This document shows, piece after piece, positions 12,600 through 23,612 of a stretch of DNA of 64,000 nucleotides; position 1 is the first letter of the stretch; every line of letters starts with the position of its first letter. The stretch spans positions 5,270,001 to 5,334,000 of the forward strand of contig OX465599.1 in NCBI GenBank assembly GCA_950022295.1, read 5' to 3'. A program made the position numbers and the translations under genes. This DNA comes from Bromus sterilis. Lineage: Eukaryota; Streptophyta; Magnoliopsida; Poales; Poaceae. A model generated the notes under the pieces. That model made no database searches and was not told the DNA's origin. It saw only the letters and a list, made by a program, of their open reading frames with translations.

Positions 12600-13131
12600 G
12601 TAAGCAAGTAACGCAACCATCCACCTCTACGATCTGAATCTCCTCTCCTGCACGCACTGGTACCCCTTCCTCCCAACGGTGGTGCTGCAAAACTGATGCT
12701 GGTGAGTTTATTGTTGCATACATATATTTATGAACAAATTTATGTGTGTCTATTTCCAAAATAGCATTGCTCCATGAAGAATACCCTCGACGCTTCTTCT
12801 GCAACCTCTATGACGTTTTTGCCAGTTCAGTTTGCTGATGGTTTATGCCGTGTAGTTTTGTTCAGGTACCTATGATGCTTCTGCACATTGAAAAAATATT
12901 GGTACATCTTATAGCGCTTATGCAAATCAGTGTAGAGGCCATCAATGTTGTTCAAGCCATTCAATGAGCTCACTGTTGATATGAAGGTTATGCGCTACTT
13001 CAAAACCCCAAAACTTGACAGCAAGGTTATGCACAAAAATATGTTGTACTGTGATATCCAATATTGACAACAAGGTTATCTATATTTACCTCATGTGTCC
13101 ATGCTTATACTTTGATTCGGTATTTTTACAG

Positions 13132-13290
13132 GATTTCCATGCTTTTTCTTTGGAGAAGTTAACTAAAACTGGGAACAGCCTGAAAGCTATGACTTGTGTT
13201 TATAAAGCTTCATTGTTACTTCTGTCAGCCAGTAATATTAGCAATGATGAACTAGAAAAGGTGGAACACCGAACTCATTTACTAATGTGA
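13132..13290 (+). pseudogene. Exon-like fragment inside the Helitron, source gene unknown
   Basis: A pyrimidine-rich acceptor ending in ACAG precedes a frame reading DFHAFSLEKLTKTGNSLKAM... and ending in a stop at 13288-13290. The helical, Leu/Lys/Ser-rich composition is protein-like and differs from the AT-rich surroundings, but I cannot assign a family. It may be a second captured exon. A further exon-like piece follows an acceptor near 14208. Confidence 0.3.
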
Positions 13291-15118
13291 GGTATTCTCT
13301 ATCCTTTTGAATATTACTTTCAGTTAGCAATGTTACATACCATTTGACGTTTAATAGTTAAATATACTATTCAAAATCCAGTTAACTATATCTTGAAGAG
13401 TTTAAATAAAGAATTATCATCCTGGCTTAGTTAAAATAACTTCGTATATGTCAACGACTTTCTCAGCTTTAGGTTTGAAATAAGACGTCATTCAAAAGTC
13501 ATCCTTGAATTACCTTTATACTTGATTAACTTGACTACATGATGGATTGGCGTCTTTGATGTTTGAAATAAGACCCATGGTAGTTTGCTTAACACTCATA
13601 AATTGCGTGTTTTGACAGAAGGAAAAACTATGCTAATAGGAGTTTATAATCTCTGTTTATTCTTCCATGTACTTATTCTGTATCGGAAAGAATTGTTCGA
13701 TCTCTAATGTGCATTGCTCGTATGTACTAAAAAGCTTGGCTATACATAAGCACCGATATTATTTTCTTACTTCGTAGGAATAAGTAGCAGATGTTTTCCC
13801 CCTCAGGATGCACTTCTTTTATAAGAATACATATTGAACGTCCAAATTTTTTAGTAGTTGTACAGTGACAGTACCAATATCCACACCTTTCTGATTTAGC
13901 CTCTATAAATTTCCTATCTATTGCATTGAAAAATCGACAATGTTGTAGTTGATCTAATGTTTACTGAATTGTTCTAACTCTTGAACTTTTAGAGGGCAAC
14001 AGTTTATGAGTTTCGTGTCTCACTTGTCCATTTCATGTAGTCATTTCAACTTGCCCATTAGGAGGGCATCATGATTTTATTTATGGTTGTCACTTTCGTA
14101 AAGGTGTTAAAAATATATAGTATGAAAGGTGTTATTTCGTGAAAGTACTTACTAATATCAGCCCTCTTTGCATGATTAATTCATGTTGCTTTACGTTCTT
14201 ATTTCAGCAATTTGCTTGGGGAGATTATGTTTGTTCCATGTTGTGCGATCAGATTTGTTGCAAGCACAGGGCAGTGAAAAGAGTTTGCCAAAGACAACTA
14301 AGCAGGGTATTATGCGCAAGAATAGTAAAACATTGCCACTCTAAGCATTAATTACAAACATTCTTATTTCATAGACTACTATATCAACATGTAAATTTTT
14401 TATTATTTCATATTCGGAGTACACATTTATGACCAGTATAAACGATTTTCGTTCTGTCAATGCTTACAATTATATACATGGGTCCGGTTCCTTGTCAATA
14501 TTGATATTTGTCATCACATTATGATATACATTGTTTCATTCCAAATATATAGGGTGCGCATTTTCAAGATTTAGTTTTGATTAATATTTTCTCTTCTTGA
14601 TGGTATAATCATTTATCGGTATTGAGATGGTGATCTACGTAGAATTTTCATAAACACCAATCTATGATCTATCTTCACTTTTTCATAATATGTACTCCCT
14701 AAAAAAATCATAATATGGTTGGTATGCGTTCAGTACATAGATAGTATTTTGGAAAATTTAGTTTATTCTTCTTTGCTCATCTATTTCTTAAATTTCTTAG
14801 CATTATATTTAAAATTTGACGGGCGCGGCAACGCGCGCCTTCAATGATCTAGTAAGAGGTATGATTGAAATACATGTGGGCCCTTTGATGCACCATAGCT
14901 TTTGTGAGGAGAGAGAGACTACTGAGGAGAATAGTTGCATGCATGTCAAAATATTCTCACCCCCATACATAAGACATATTTAATTTGTATTTATTTATTT
15001 GAATTCATAACAAGAAGATCTTCAGACCGAGATCAATCAGGAACACGCTTTGAACTAATTTTAATTTTACAGTCGCAATCATATTTCAATTTTAGTTATA
15101 TTTTGATCTTAAGGGAAT

Positions 15119-16166
15119 GTGGATCCTCCCATCTTCTTCTACCCCACCTCTCTTCCCATGCCGTTATTCAAGGCGGCCATCACTAGAGAGCAGTCAAGAT
15201 GTTCTCCCTTATGAGTCGCCCAACGTTGCCAGTTTACTATGACATCGTTGGTCGAGCTACAAGCATCTTGGTGCAGATGCCAAAAGTGGAGGTTCATGTT
15301 GAATAACTAGTGACCATCGGCCGGGAGGGGGAGTGAGGGTAGAGGGCAGGGGTGCACATGAACGATGGGTAATGGGAGGGAGAATGAATAACGGTAAAGG
15401 GCTGAATGGGTGATGTCGTGGGCAAGAGGCCACTGGTTCGGCTCCATGAGGGCCAATATCAGCGAGAGGTGTCACCGAAGCCCAAGAGGAGCCATGGGAT
15501 TAACCTCGTAGGTTAAAAAAAACATGAGTCATCTGCCCCAATCAGGTGAGATCATAGGCTCATTAAACACATTGTTACCACGCACACATCCTTTGCAACC
15601 CAAACCGCCAAACCGCCAAACCGTTGCTTTGTTGCTGAATTATCATAGTGAATGGAAGAAGAACAGAAAAAATCAAAATTTAAAAGAAGGAATCTATAGA
15701 AAAACTAAACTTTAACTCACACTTGCCTCCATCCATGAGACAAACACCATATAATCCCTTGGCTCGACATATTCGGCCACAACGACCCCATTGGGATAGA
15801 AGAAGATGACGGAAATTGTTTTTTCTAGCGATTGAGATATGTAATGATGAAAGATAATCGTTGGCGCTCTTTTGAGGATTGGTGCATTTGTTTCACATAT
15901 AAGAGGTATGATTGAAATACTTGGGGATATCTGTGGGCCCTTTTGTAGCTTTTGTCACGAGAGAGAGACTCTAGTGAGAAGAATAGTTGCATGCATGTTA
16001 AAATATTCTCAATCCCCCATACATAAGACTTCTATTTAATTTGTATTTATTTATTTATTTGAATTCATAACAAGAAGACCTTCAGAACAAGATCAATTAA
16101 GAACACGTTTGAACTAGTTTTAATTTTACAGTCGCAATCATATTTCGATTCCAGTTATATTTTAAA
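15119..16166 (+). repeat. Tandem duplication unit, copy 2 with Helitron-free site
   Basis: This is the second, uninterrupted copy of the unit described at 11217. At about 15898-15906 it has the pre-insertion sequence of the Helitron. Compared with copy 1 it shows many point differences and small indels, so the duplication is not recent. Confidence 0.85.
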
Positions 16167-16189
16167 GAAGCTAGCTATTTCACTGAAAT

Positions 16190-16765
16190 GTCAACAAACT
16201 GATTTCACTCACGCCAAGAAAACAGTTTTTAGTAACTAAAAAAATAGAATCCACTCATTTCAAAACACTGATATTGGCCCATTCAAAAAGATTATTTCAT
16301 ACATTTAAAAATCATATTTCACTCATTTCAAAAAACATATTTCACTCTTTTTATAAATTTGGTTCCACTCATTTCAAAACACTAATTTAGCTACTTTTCT
16401 AAAAATGGTTTTACTCAATTTTAAAAATGATTCATGCATTTCAAATATAGATTTACTCATTCAAAAAATTATTTAATCTCAATTTGATTTTTTCTAATCT
16501 CATTTCACAATTTGATTTCGCTCATTTCATAAACACATTTAATTCATTTAGAAAAATAAATTTCATAAATAACTTGAATAATTTAGAAATTTATTTTAAT
16601 CGTTTCAAAAAAGATATTTCATTCTAATTCATTCATTTTGAAACACTAGATTTACTTAGTTGAAAAAATAAGTTTGACTCATTTCAAAAATGGATTTCAG
16701 TCATTTCAAAAAAGAGATCTCACTCTTAATAAAATTATTTCATGCATTTAAACAAAATTATCTCA
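16190..16765 (+). repeat. AT-rich degenerate tandem repeat
   Basis: Variants of a roughly 20-40 base motif (ATTTCACTCATTTCAAAAA) follow each other over about 570 bases. The repeat is too diverged to give an exact period. Similar motifs (TTTCATATAG, TTTCACAAA) flank the DNA transposon at about 23390-23600 and 26860-27030. There is no coding content. Confidence 0.6.
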
Positions 16766-16779
16766 CTCGTATCAAACAA

Positions 16780-17640
16780 TAAATCTTCTTTAAGGTCAAT
16801 TAGTAGGGTGTATTGCAAAAAAGAAATTCTGAGACGTATTCTGGTCTTGATCTGATTAATGTTGTATAGCAATGGCGATGAAATACTGGAGATGTTTACT
16901 TTCCAAATGGATTGTTTCATGTGAAATGCATGGAAACATATTGTTGAATTAAATTGCTCCAAATGGGTCTTAAGTTGGCAGATGAGCTGTGTCCTTCTTT
17001 AGAGAAGACATAGCTTTATTCAGAACTGTAAGAATGTGGATTTTTGCAGCTCAGGCTCATGTGTAACATATGGAATACCCGCCAGCCCCTTCGACGCTGG
17101 TTGCAAGAGAAGAAAACACAGAAGAACAGAAAGAATAAGAAAATGACCATTTTGTGGCTCATTTTGTGCCTGCATTTGTACAAGAACCTGTTTGCTATTA
17201 ATACTGCCCCATTTTGCGCCTCACTTTCTCCAACGTTTTCTTCTAGATTTCTTTGCTATGATATTCTGATCTTGAAAGGGAGCGGAAAACTTAGCTTAAA
17301 TCAGTCAATTTCCATTTCATTCATCTTTCATGATGCAAGCAATGGACATGGACAACAACTCTCTGTTTTTACTTCCCAGTCATGTGATGGTAAGTATGCA
17401 TAACAGAACATGCATATTAAGTTCTACTACATATGAAGGTTGGTTACTCTGGGTCATTCATGATTAACCTGTTTGCAGATGCAATTTTCGTCCAACCAGT
17501 CACTCATTCAGGAACTTCTTTTGATTCCTTTGATGTGAGTTCCCTCCAACCAAACATGACATTGCTTTCATTTTGTTTCTGGCAAGAGATTGGAAACTAA
17601 ACAATAACATGCATGTAGAATGGTCACATCATTCTCCTTC
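16780..17640 (+). repeat. Diverged segmental duplication, left copy (partner 21645-22290)
   Basis: It shares with 21645-22290, in order, CTTTAAGGTCAAT, ATTCTGGT, ATCTGATTAAT, TTGTATAG.AATGG.GATGAA, GGTTGGTTACT, ATTCA.GATTA.CCTGTTTGCA and CTGACTCATT-like blocks. The two copies bracket the RPS19 gene. The left copy also has an exon-like insert (about 17050-17400) with an in-frame stop, so it looks like decayed genic sequence. I could not identify the source gene. Confidence 0.55.
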
Positions 17641-18600
17641 CTGAATGGCTCACACGAATTATTTTTTGTCCTCCTAAAATGAGCTAGTAACGAAGACTAG
17701 AGATGAGTAGAAGTCTTATATATACCCATGCCCAAGGATGTCATAGCGCGTGTGACATGAATTCAGATTTATTTTATCGTGTTTAGCTTTAGTCCATATA
17801 AAATATTGGAGGAAAACAAAAATGCGAGAGTCAAGGAGGTGAGGCGAAAATAAGTTGAAAACAACCAACAATCTCTTATTTTGCTTTTCCCACTTGCAAA
17901 ATTCGGCCTCCCTTTTTCGAAGGATTATACTCATAGTACTAGAATTGGGAGTTGCGAGGATGTTGCTACCCCCACTGGTGTAGGAGCAGTTGATGGTGGG
18001 TTGGTTATGAAGATAGAAGTAGATCATTCCATAAGTCCGACCCTAAATGGAAGTGATGCTTCCCAGAGCTGGTATAGGATAGAGCTTCTTTTCTAGCTTT
18101 TTCCTTGTATTGTTTCCTTCCTTTTTTCCTCTCCCTGTACTATACTTTGTTATTAATAGAAAATATATTGTAGAACAATTGCTCTACGATCATGGCCTTA
18201 GTAAAAAAGATGCCTTGGGTGTGGCGGCGGTGGCGGGGTGGGCGGATGTCTTGGGTGTCGTCAAGAGAGTAGGTAAATGGCCGATGTGCCACCGATGGGC
18301 GGGCCATCGGGAGGACAAGAGCGAGCGTCCGACACGTCCGCGTTGACGCAAAGCCGAAAATTGATCGCGGGCGGGCAAAAAACATACAACTATCCGTTTG
18401 CGTTGGCGTATTAAACTGTGCTATCTGTTCATTTAAACCCAAACAAATATGCGCGAACAAAATGGGTCCGCGCTTTGGAGTTGTCCTCGGTTTTCTAATA
18501 GCGTTTGGCCTGAATTTTGTGTTTTGCCCCCCGGAAGGGCTGAACCAAACTAGACCGAAGTGGGGCAGTGGCACCATTCCATCGGGCAAGGGCAAAACCG
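17641..18600. other. Upstream region of RPS19, no other gene seen
   Basis: It contains no supportable gene. The stretch 18190-18360 is GC-rich but lacks a conserved frame; long frames on both strands there are shadows. The last part leads into the RPS19 promoter. Confidence 0.4.
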
Positions 18601-18641
18601 GAATATTCCTTTTTCCCTTTCGCCGCGCCGCGCCGCCCACT

Positions 18642-18648
18642 AGGGTTT
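18642..18648 (+). promoter_or_regulatory. Telo-box-like element before RPS19
   Basis: ACTAGGGTTTCC contains AGGGTTT, the reverse of the plant telo-box (AAACCCT). This element is known to be common near the transcription start of plant ribosomal-protein genes. It lies 60 bases before the start codon in a pyrimidine-rich leader. Confidence 0.5.
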
Positions 18649-18707
18649 CCTCCTCCGTCTCTCCACGCCGCCGTCACGGGGAGCCGATCCCACGCCTGAG
18701 CGCAACC

Positions 18708-19340
18708 ATGTCGATTGGCTCTCTCATCGCCTCCAGGTTCGCCAGGTCCGGCCACGCCCTCCCCGCCGCTGCCGCCGCCACGGCCATCTCTCAGGTCAGT
18801 CCCGCCCCCCTCCAACTCTTGCTCCTTGCTCAAATGCAAATCTTGCTGGTTGATCTGAGTTATTCCTTCTTTCTACCGCGCGGTCTGGTCTGGTCAGGCG
18901 CCCAGGGCCCAGCACGCCGCGTCTCCGCTGCTCTGGGGCTTCGGAGCAGTGACTCGTGCCTTCAGGTATACAAGCTCACATTCCACCTCTCGCATTCCTT
19001 GCTCAACATTGAATCGAATGCATTCCCCAAGCTGCTGCTGTGTGCTGTGTGCAGCTCAAGGCCTCTATGGAAGGGAGCGTTCGTCGACGCTTTCCTGCAA
19101 AGAATAAAGAAGAACAAGGAGAATTTGAACGGCAAGAAGATCTGGTCCCGCAGGTCTTCAATCCTGCCGGAGTTCGTCGGTTCCTCCGTGCTCATTTACA
19201 ACGGCAAGAGCCACGTCCGTTGCAAGATCACCGAAGGCAAGGTCGGCCATAAGCTTGGGGAGTTTGCTTTCACGCGGAGGCGGAGGCCCCATCGGGCCAT
19301 TACGGCGAAGGCCGGTCAAGGAAAGGGGAAGAAGAAGTAA
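18708..19340 (+). CDS. RPS19: Mitochondrial ribosomal protein S19, nuclear-encoded
   Basis: This encodes the small-subunit protein uS19 of the mitochondrial ribosome. It has three exons, 18708-18794, 18898-18965 and 19055-19340, with GT-AG introns of 103 and 89 bases, giving 146 residues. Residues 1-51 form an Arg/Ala/Ser-rich presequence with no acidic residue, as expected for mitochondrial import. The S19 domain starts at residue 52 (SRPLWKGAFVDAF) and includes WSRRSSILPEF, IYNGK and VRCKITEGKVGHKLGEFAFTR, which is like plant mitochondrial rps19. I chose the ATG at 18708 because it opens the presequence and follows a telo-box leader. In many plants rps19 is still in mitochondrial DNA; in grasses it is known to have moved to the nucleus. 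The C-terminus (KAGQGKGKKK) is a basic extension. Confidence 0.95.
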   Translation: MSIGSLIASRFARSGHALPAAAAATAISQVSPAPLQLLLLAQMQILLVDLSYSFFLPRGLVWSGAQGPARRVSAALGLRSSDSCLQVYKLTFHLSHSLLNIESNAFPKLLLCAVCSSRPLWKGAFVDAFLQRIKKNKENLNGKKIWSRRSSILPEFVGSSVLIYNGKSHVRCKITEGKVGHKLGEFAFTRRRRPHRAITAKAGQGKGKKK

Positions 19341-21640
19341 GAAAAAGGGAATGTGCGTCGAAGGTGAGGTTACAAATGAATTTGGATATCACAAAGTGTT
19401 TACCTGCATTGTAAGGCTCTTTTGTTATCCTGAAATTTCCTTTAGTTGCACAACAATCAGTTGGTGGTTCTAACTTGGGCGGGCGTTGTGGCACAACAAT
19501 CTGCGTTGCTTCTATTTAGCTTCCAGCCCAACTTGTGAGAAATGATGGAACACACGACAAAAATAACCCACGTTGCCCACATCATGCCTGTCCTATCCTC
19601 ATAGATCTTTGCGTGGCTATCTTTTAGCTATTAGTATGTTGTGGGCAATTTCCAGTCTACATTTTGAAAATGGATGCTTGGTTATATTGTAGACTCCAAA
19701 CTGTATTCTTATTAGACTGTATATAATTTCATTACCATACCAAAAAGATGAAGTATGCAAAGATTGGTTGGGTAGATCACAAGTTATGGCAATCTGAATT
19801 CAACCTCTTCTCCTGTGCATTACTTGGTTTTTCTTCACTGTAGCCCATTTATCTTGTAGCACAATGCCAACCTCTGCACATGATTGAATTAAATTTTCGT
19901 GATAACATTAAAGTTGTAGATTTGTTTGTACAGATAACTGATACAGTACAAAATTGTGAAGTGAACTTATAATATAAAAGAGGTGACGTGTCAAATCGTA
20001 GGAGCGTGTCTTTTATTTTTTCGTTTGATAAGTGTTTTAAGTTGCTGTACCTTATAATTATAATTCTCAGGTTCTAGTGCCACATGTCAGGTTTCATCTT
20101 TGCCGGCAAATCTTTGTCACATGGTTAAAGGCAGGTGACTGTGACGTTCAATATTTGTGATCAATATCCCATATTTTACTTCTCTTCTTGGGATTGGGTT
20201 AAAGTGAATTCTCCTTCCCGTGCAATTGAGTTGTGAATCGCGAGCTACATCTCTTTGTATACTGTGTGTGGTGTGTCAGACTGTAGACAAAGGCTGAGGC
20301 ACAATCTGAGCCAAGCCTGTTAAGCATCCGTGCTATGACATCTTATCTTGGTTAGAATGAGAATTGAATTGAGATGTATGGCCATAAATGAATGAGGTTG
20401 TTGTTGATTCTTATGAAATAAATACGGAAGCTTGGCTTGTTAAATGTGTTTTCATTATGGTTGGAAAGATCATGCGGCTTTCTGGGCAATGCTTACTTTT
20501 TGTCACTTGCCCAACTCACTTTGTTCATAACTTTTCAGGTGGGTTTAAGGACGGTGGGATGAGGGCGTAGTTGAAGCACAAGCACTTGAACCACCTTAAT
20601 TTTCTGGACTGCATTTTTTTCTTAGAAGAATAATTATAGCAGAATGGTTAGCTCATCTTACTTGAAGATTTTCCATTGACTCTGTTTACTCTGCTAGTGG
20701 TTCCAGCATAACTCTAGAGTACATCTATTCACTGAAGGCATTGCTTTTACATTTTTGTTGGCCTTACTGAGGTATAATGCCACAACTTGCCAAGTGTCTT
20801 TACACCGGGTTCTATGAGTGATTGTAAGTTTTGCTTCAACGGTTGTTTTCAGCCAAATAGTGATGTGTATCTTGCTACAGTTCCCTTTCAATAGGGGTGT
20901 CTTGCTGATTGCTGCTTTGCATCGTCTAGGATGGTTGCTTTGGAATTTTGTGTGTGTGCATAATTAGCTCCTTTGAAGTCTGTATTATCAGACTTAGTCC
21001 CCTTAAGAATGTATCACAAAATTTAGCCACTTGCGCTGACGGCGACATGTGTCCTCTGTGGGCACCTGACAGATTTACCCCTTAAGAACATATCGTAAAA
21101 TTGCTGATTGCTGCTTTGCATCGGCTAGGATGGTTGCCTTGTCCATCTGTAAATATGTATTTATCAATATATGTGAGTGGAGATGTGGAGACACTACCCG
21201 TGTCGAAGGCTACTGCAGCAGCAAGAGCACACATTGACGTGATACAGTGTAGGGGGGTTGGACTGGAAGTTTGATATACCGAAATCTCGAAAAAATCTCA
21301 AAATTGAATTGAATAGTAGCTCACAATTTTGCTAGCCTCCATGGTCAACAAAATTTACGCATGGATGAGATGAAATGAAGTGTTTGTACATGCAAAATCT
21401 AGGCTGAGTTGCTCTCATATAAAGACAGTTCAAACACTCACTGGCTTACTTGTTCGCATATCAATAGATTGATATAACACATTTGGATTTTATTTTTTAC
21501 CTATCTAGCTTGCTGTTAATATCCAGCTTCTGATTATGTCTTGCATTCTAGCAGTTTCAGCTTCTTTATGGAAATAACACTAGTTTTCCTGCTCAGGCAG
21601 CAAAAGTACTCATAGCTATTTATTATTACTTCATGCATTC
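19341..21640. other. Intergenic region downstream of RPS19
   Basis: The start presumably contains the RPS19 3' UTR. I see no further gene. A short local duplication (GCTGATTGCTGCTTTGCATCG near 20905 and again near 21105, with CCCCTTAAGAA nearby) lies inside. Confidence 0.45.
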
Positions 21641-21644
21641 TTTA

Positions 21645-22290
21645 AGGTCAATCAGGTATTTCTGCTTTTCTCTCTCTCTCTCTCTCTCTCGGGATTCTGG
21701 TTTTTCATCTGATTAATATTGTATAGAAATGGTGATGAACCACTGGGAGATTTTCTATACCAAATGTATTGTCTCCTGTGAACTGTAACTTTTCTTGCAC
21801 CAGATAAACTTACTGGTAGCATTTGCCTTTATGGCTGTTGGATCTGCTAGTGGTTGATATGACCGAAATATCAGATACGCTCATGCAGTGATATTTTTGG
21901 GCGCACCCAGTCGTCGTGCTCCGGTATGATGGGATGGGGTGGGGGGGGGGGGGGGGGGTATGGCTACGGAGTGGATGATGGCGGGCACATTGCAACAATG
22001 ACATGGTATGGTGGTGGGCAGAGATCTCTGTTTTTTGTTTTGTTTTGACAAAACACTAGTCAAGTCGATGTCAAGCCGATCTGGGTTATGTTTTGAAATC
22101 TCGGAAAGTTTGGTTACACCATTCCTTGAAGGTTGGTTACTTGGATCATTCAGGATTAGCCTGTTTGCAAATGCATTTGACGTTCAACCACTGACTCATT
22201 TAGAAACTGTTGTACAGTCTTTAATTGTGAGTTCCTTGAAAGAGATTGGAAACTAAACATGCAAGAGGGTCATATCATTCTGCATTCTAC
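21645..22290 (+). repeat. Diverged segmental duplication, right copy (partner 16780-17640)
   Basis: See the left copy at 16780 for shared landmarks. This copy contains a (TC)n microsatellite (21669-21690) and a run of 18 G (21941-21958). It has no intact gene. Confidence 0.55.
21941..21958 (+). repeat. Poly-G tract, 18 consecutive G
   Basis: An uninterrupted G run with further G-rich sequence just before it (GGGATGGGGT). Such tracts can form G-quadruplexes and are unstable in replication and sequencing, so the exact length is doubtful. Confidence 0.8.
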
Positions 22291-22365
22291 TCACATGATA
22301 AGAAATGTCATGATAAACGATTCCTGAAACACATATCCCATGTTCACAATATATTTGTTTCATAT

Positions 22366-22413
22366 TCCCTCCGTCCCATAATATAGTAACGTTTTTTGAG
22401 TCGGAGGGAGTAA
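22366..22413. mobile_element. Short Stowaway-type MITE remnant
   Basis: It starts TTCCCTCCGTCCCATAATATAG and ends GAGTCGGAGGGAG followed by TA. This matches the ends of very common Triticeae Stowaway elements with the middle deleted. Confidence 0.6.
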
Positions 22414-22414
22414 G

Positions 22415-22936
22415 AGCTAACAAAGATTAGAAATGTGTACAAGCCCCTGCTTTAGGATGTGAAAGTGAGTGAGATTTTCTATACCAAGCAGATGAAGGGA
22501 AAAAGAGCTGAAAACCACTTGAATTGCCGTACCTTGCTCAGTCCACTTGAAGTAGCATTACCAGTTTACAGGAGGGTACGCTGATGGAACTCGAACTAGA
22601 TCCCCCCAATCCGGCGGAGGACTGGTATACGGACCATGAAGGCCCGTCAGGCATAGAGAGACGATGGATGTTTAAACAAAAATGCTAAACTCACGGACGA
22701 ACGACAGGGTTTTACAGGCCTTCCTCAATGATCTTAACTGCCCCCCCTCCCACCTGAATTTAACCCCGGATGGGGCCCACCACTCTCCATTAAACCAATC
22801 AGATCACGCTGAAACCAATCTGCCCGTAATGCCCTGCAAACTCCCCGTGTGTGTAGCATTGCTCATGTTTAAAAGGGGCAAGTGCCATCCCTGTAATCGT
22901 ATCGATTAAAATGAGAATTACCTGAACTCTTACTTA
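22415..22936. other. No gene seen
   Basis: Mixed-composition sequence without a supportable gene. A frame at 22682-22909 lacks any recognisable motif. Confidence 0.35.
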
Positions 22937-23193
22937 CTCCCTCCGTGTTTATTTACTCTGCATATTAGAGTTGATTGAAGTCAAACTTCGTAAAGATTGA
23001 CCAAATTTATACAAAAATATATGTATATTTACTATAACAAATCTATAGGATGTGAAAGTAAATTCAATAATAAATCTAATGACATTGATTTGTTATTGCA
23101 TATGTTAATATTTTTGTTTATATTTTTGGTTAAAGTTTACAAACCTTGACTTTGACTAAAGCTAATATGCGGACTAAATAAAAACGAAGAAAG
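22937..23193. mobile_element. Stowaway-type MITE
   Basis: The ends are CTCCCTCCGTGTTTATTTA...CTAATATG inverted against each other (TTAGTCCGCATATTAGC at the right), bordered by TA on both sides. The interior of about 250 bases is AT-rich and non-coding. Confidence 0.75.
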
Positions 23194-23612
23194 TACTCTG
23201 TTATTCCTGCATCTCTCCCTCTTCCTATGTTCTGCTCATCCCCTTCTCCCACATTATCTTCTCCATGTGATTCCTCTACCACCACTAGCGGGACATCATA
23301 GTTCGACTTCTTTGCCAGCACTGGAAACAGTTGATGTAGGCGCAAATCCGTGACACAAGGATTATTTTATACTCCCTCCGTTCCAAATAATTAATTCCAC
23401 TCATTTGAATAAAATTATTTCATTTATTTTAAGAAACTGATTTTAATTAATGAAATAAGTAAATTCACAACTATCAGTTTCATATACTGAACTAAGAAGC
23501 TTCACAAATAATGGTTTCATATAGTTTAAAAACCTATTTTCATAGATTAAATAAACATTTCACAAACAATAAGGAATCCGTTTTACGAAATGTCTACGCA
23601 TCAGACTTTAGA

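Larger units (their letters stand above)
11994..14852 (+). mobile_element. Helitron with captured gene fragments
   Basis: The right end has a GC-rich hairpin (GGCGCG at 14822-14827 pairing with CGCGCC at 14834-14839), then nine bases and CTAG. A host T follows, as expected of Helitron 3' ends. The limits come from the empty site in the neighbouring duplicate near 15898-15906, which reads TTTCACATATAAGAGG without the insert; insertion is therefore between A and T. The 5' end reads TTTAGG, not the usual TC, so it may be mutated or from another subfamily. No Rep/helicase gene is present, so it is non-autonomous. It contains an oxidoreductase first-exon fragment and other exon-like pieces. Confidence 0.8.
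11217..15118 (+). repeat. Tandem duplication unit, copy 1 (split by a Helitron)
   Basis: Copy 1 consists of 11217-11993 plus 14853-15118. It matches copy 2 (15119-16166) in order and direction. Shared landmarks are GGTCCTCCC/GGATCCTCCC, the CATCACTAGAGAGC block, GGGAGGGGGAGTGAGGGTAG, GGCAAGAGGCCACTGGTTCG, TTTCACATA, then AAGAGGTATGATTGAAATAC and ACAGTCGCAATCATATTTC. It is non-coding. The function and origin of the unit are unknown. Confidence 0.85.

Noticed and set aside
18110..18840. Minus-strand frames of 114-166 codons upstream of and over RPS19 exon 1
   Set aside because: They lack motifs, run through the promoter and lie antisense to a well-supported gene.
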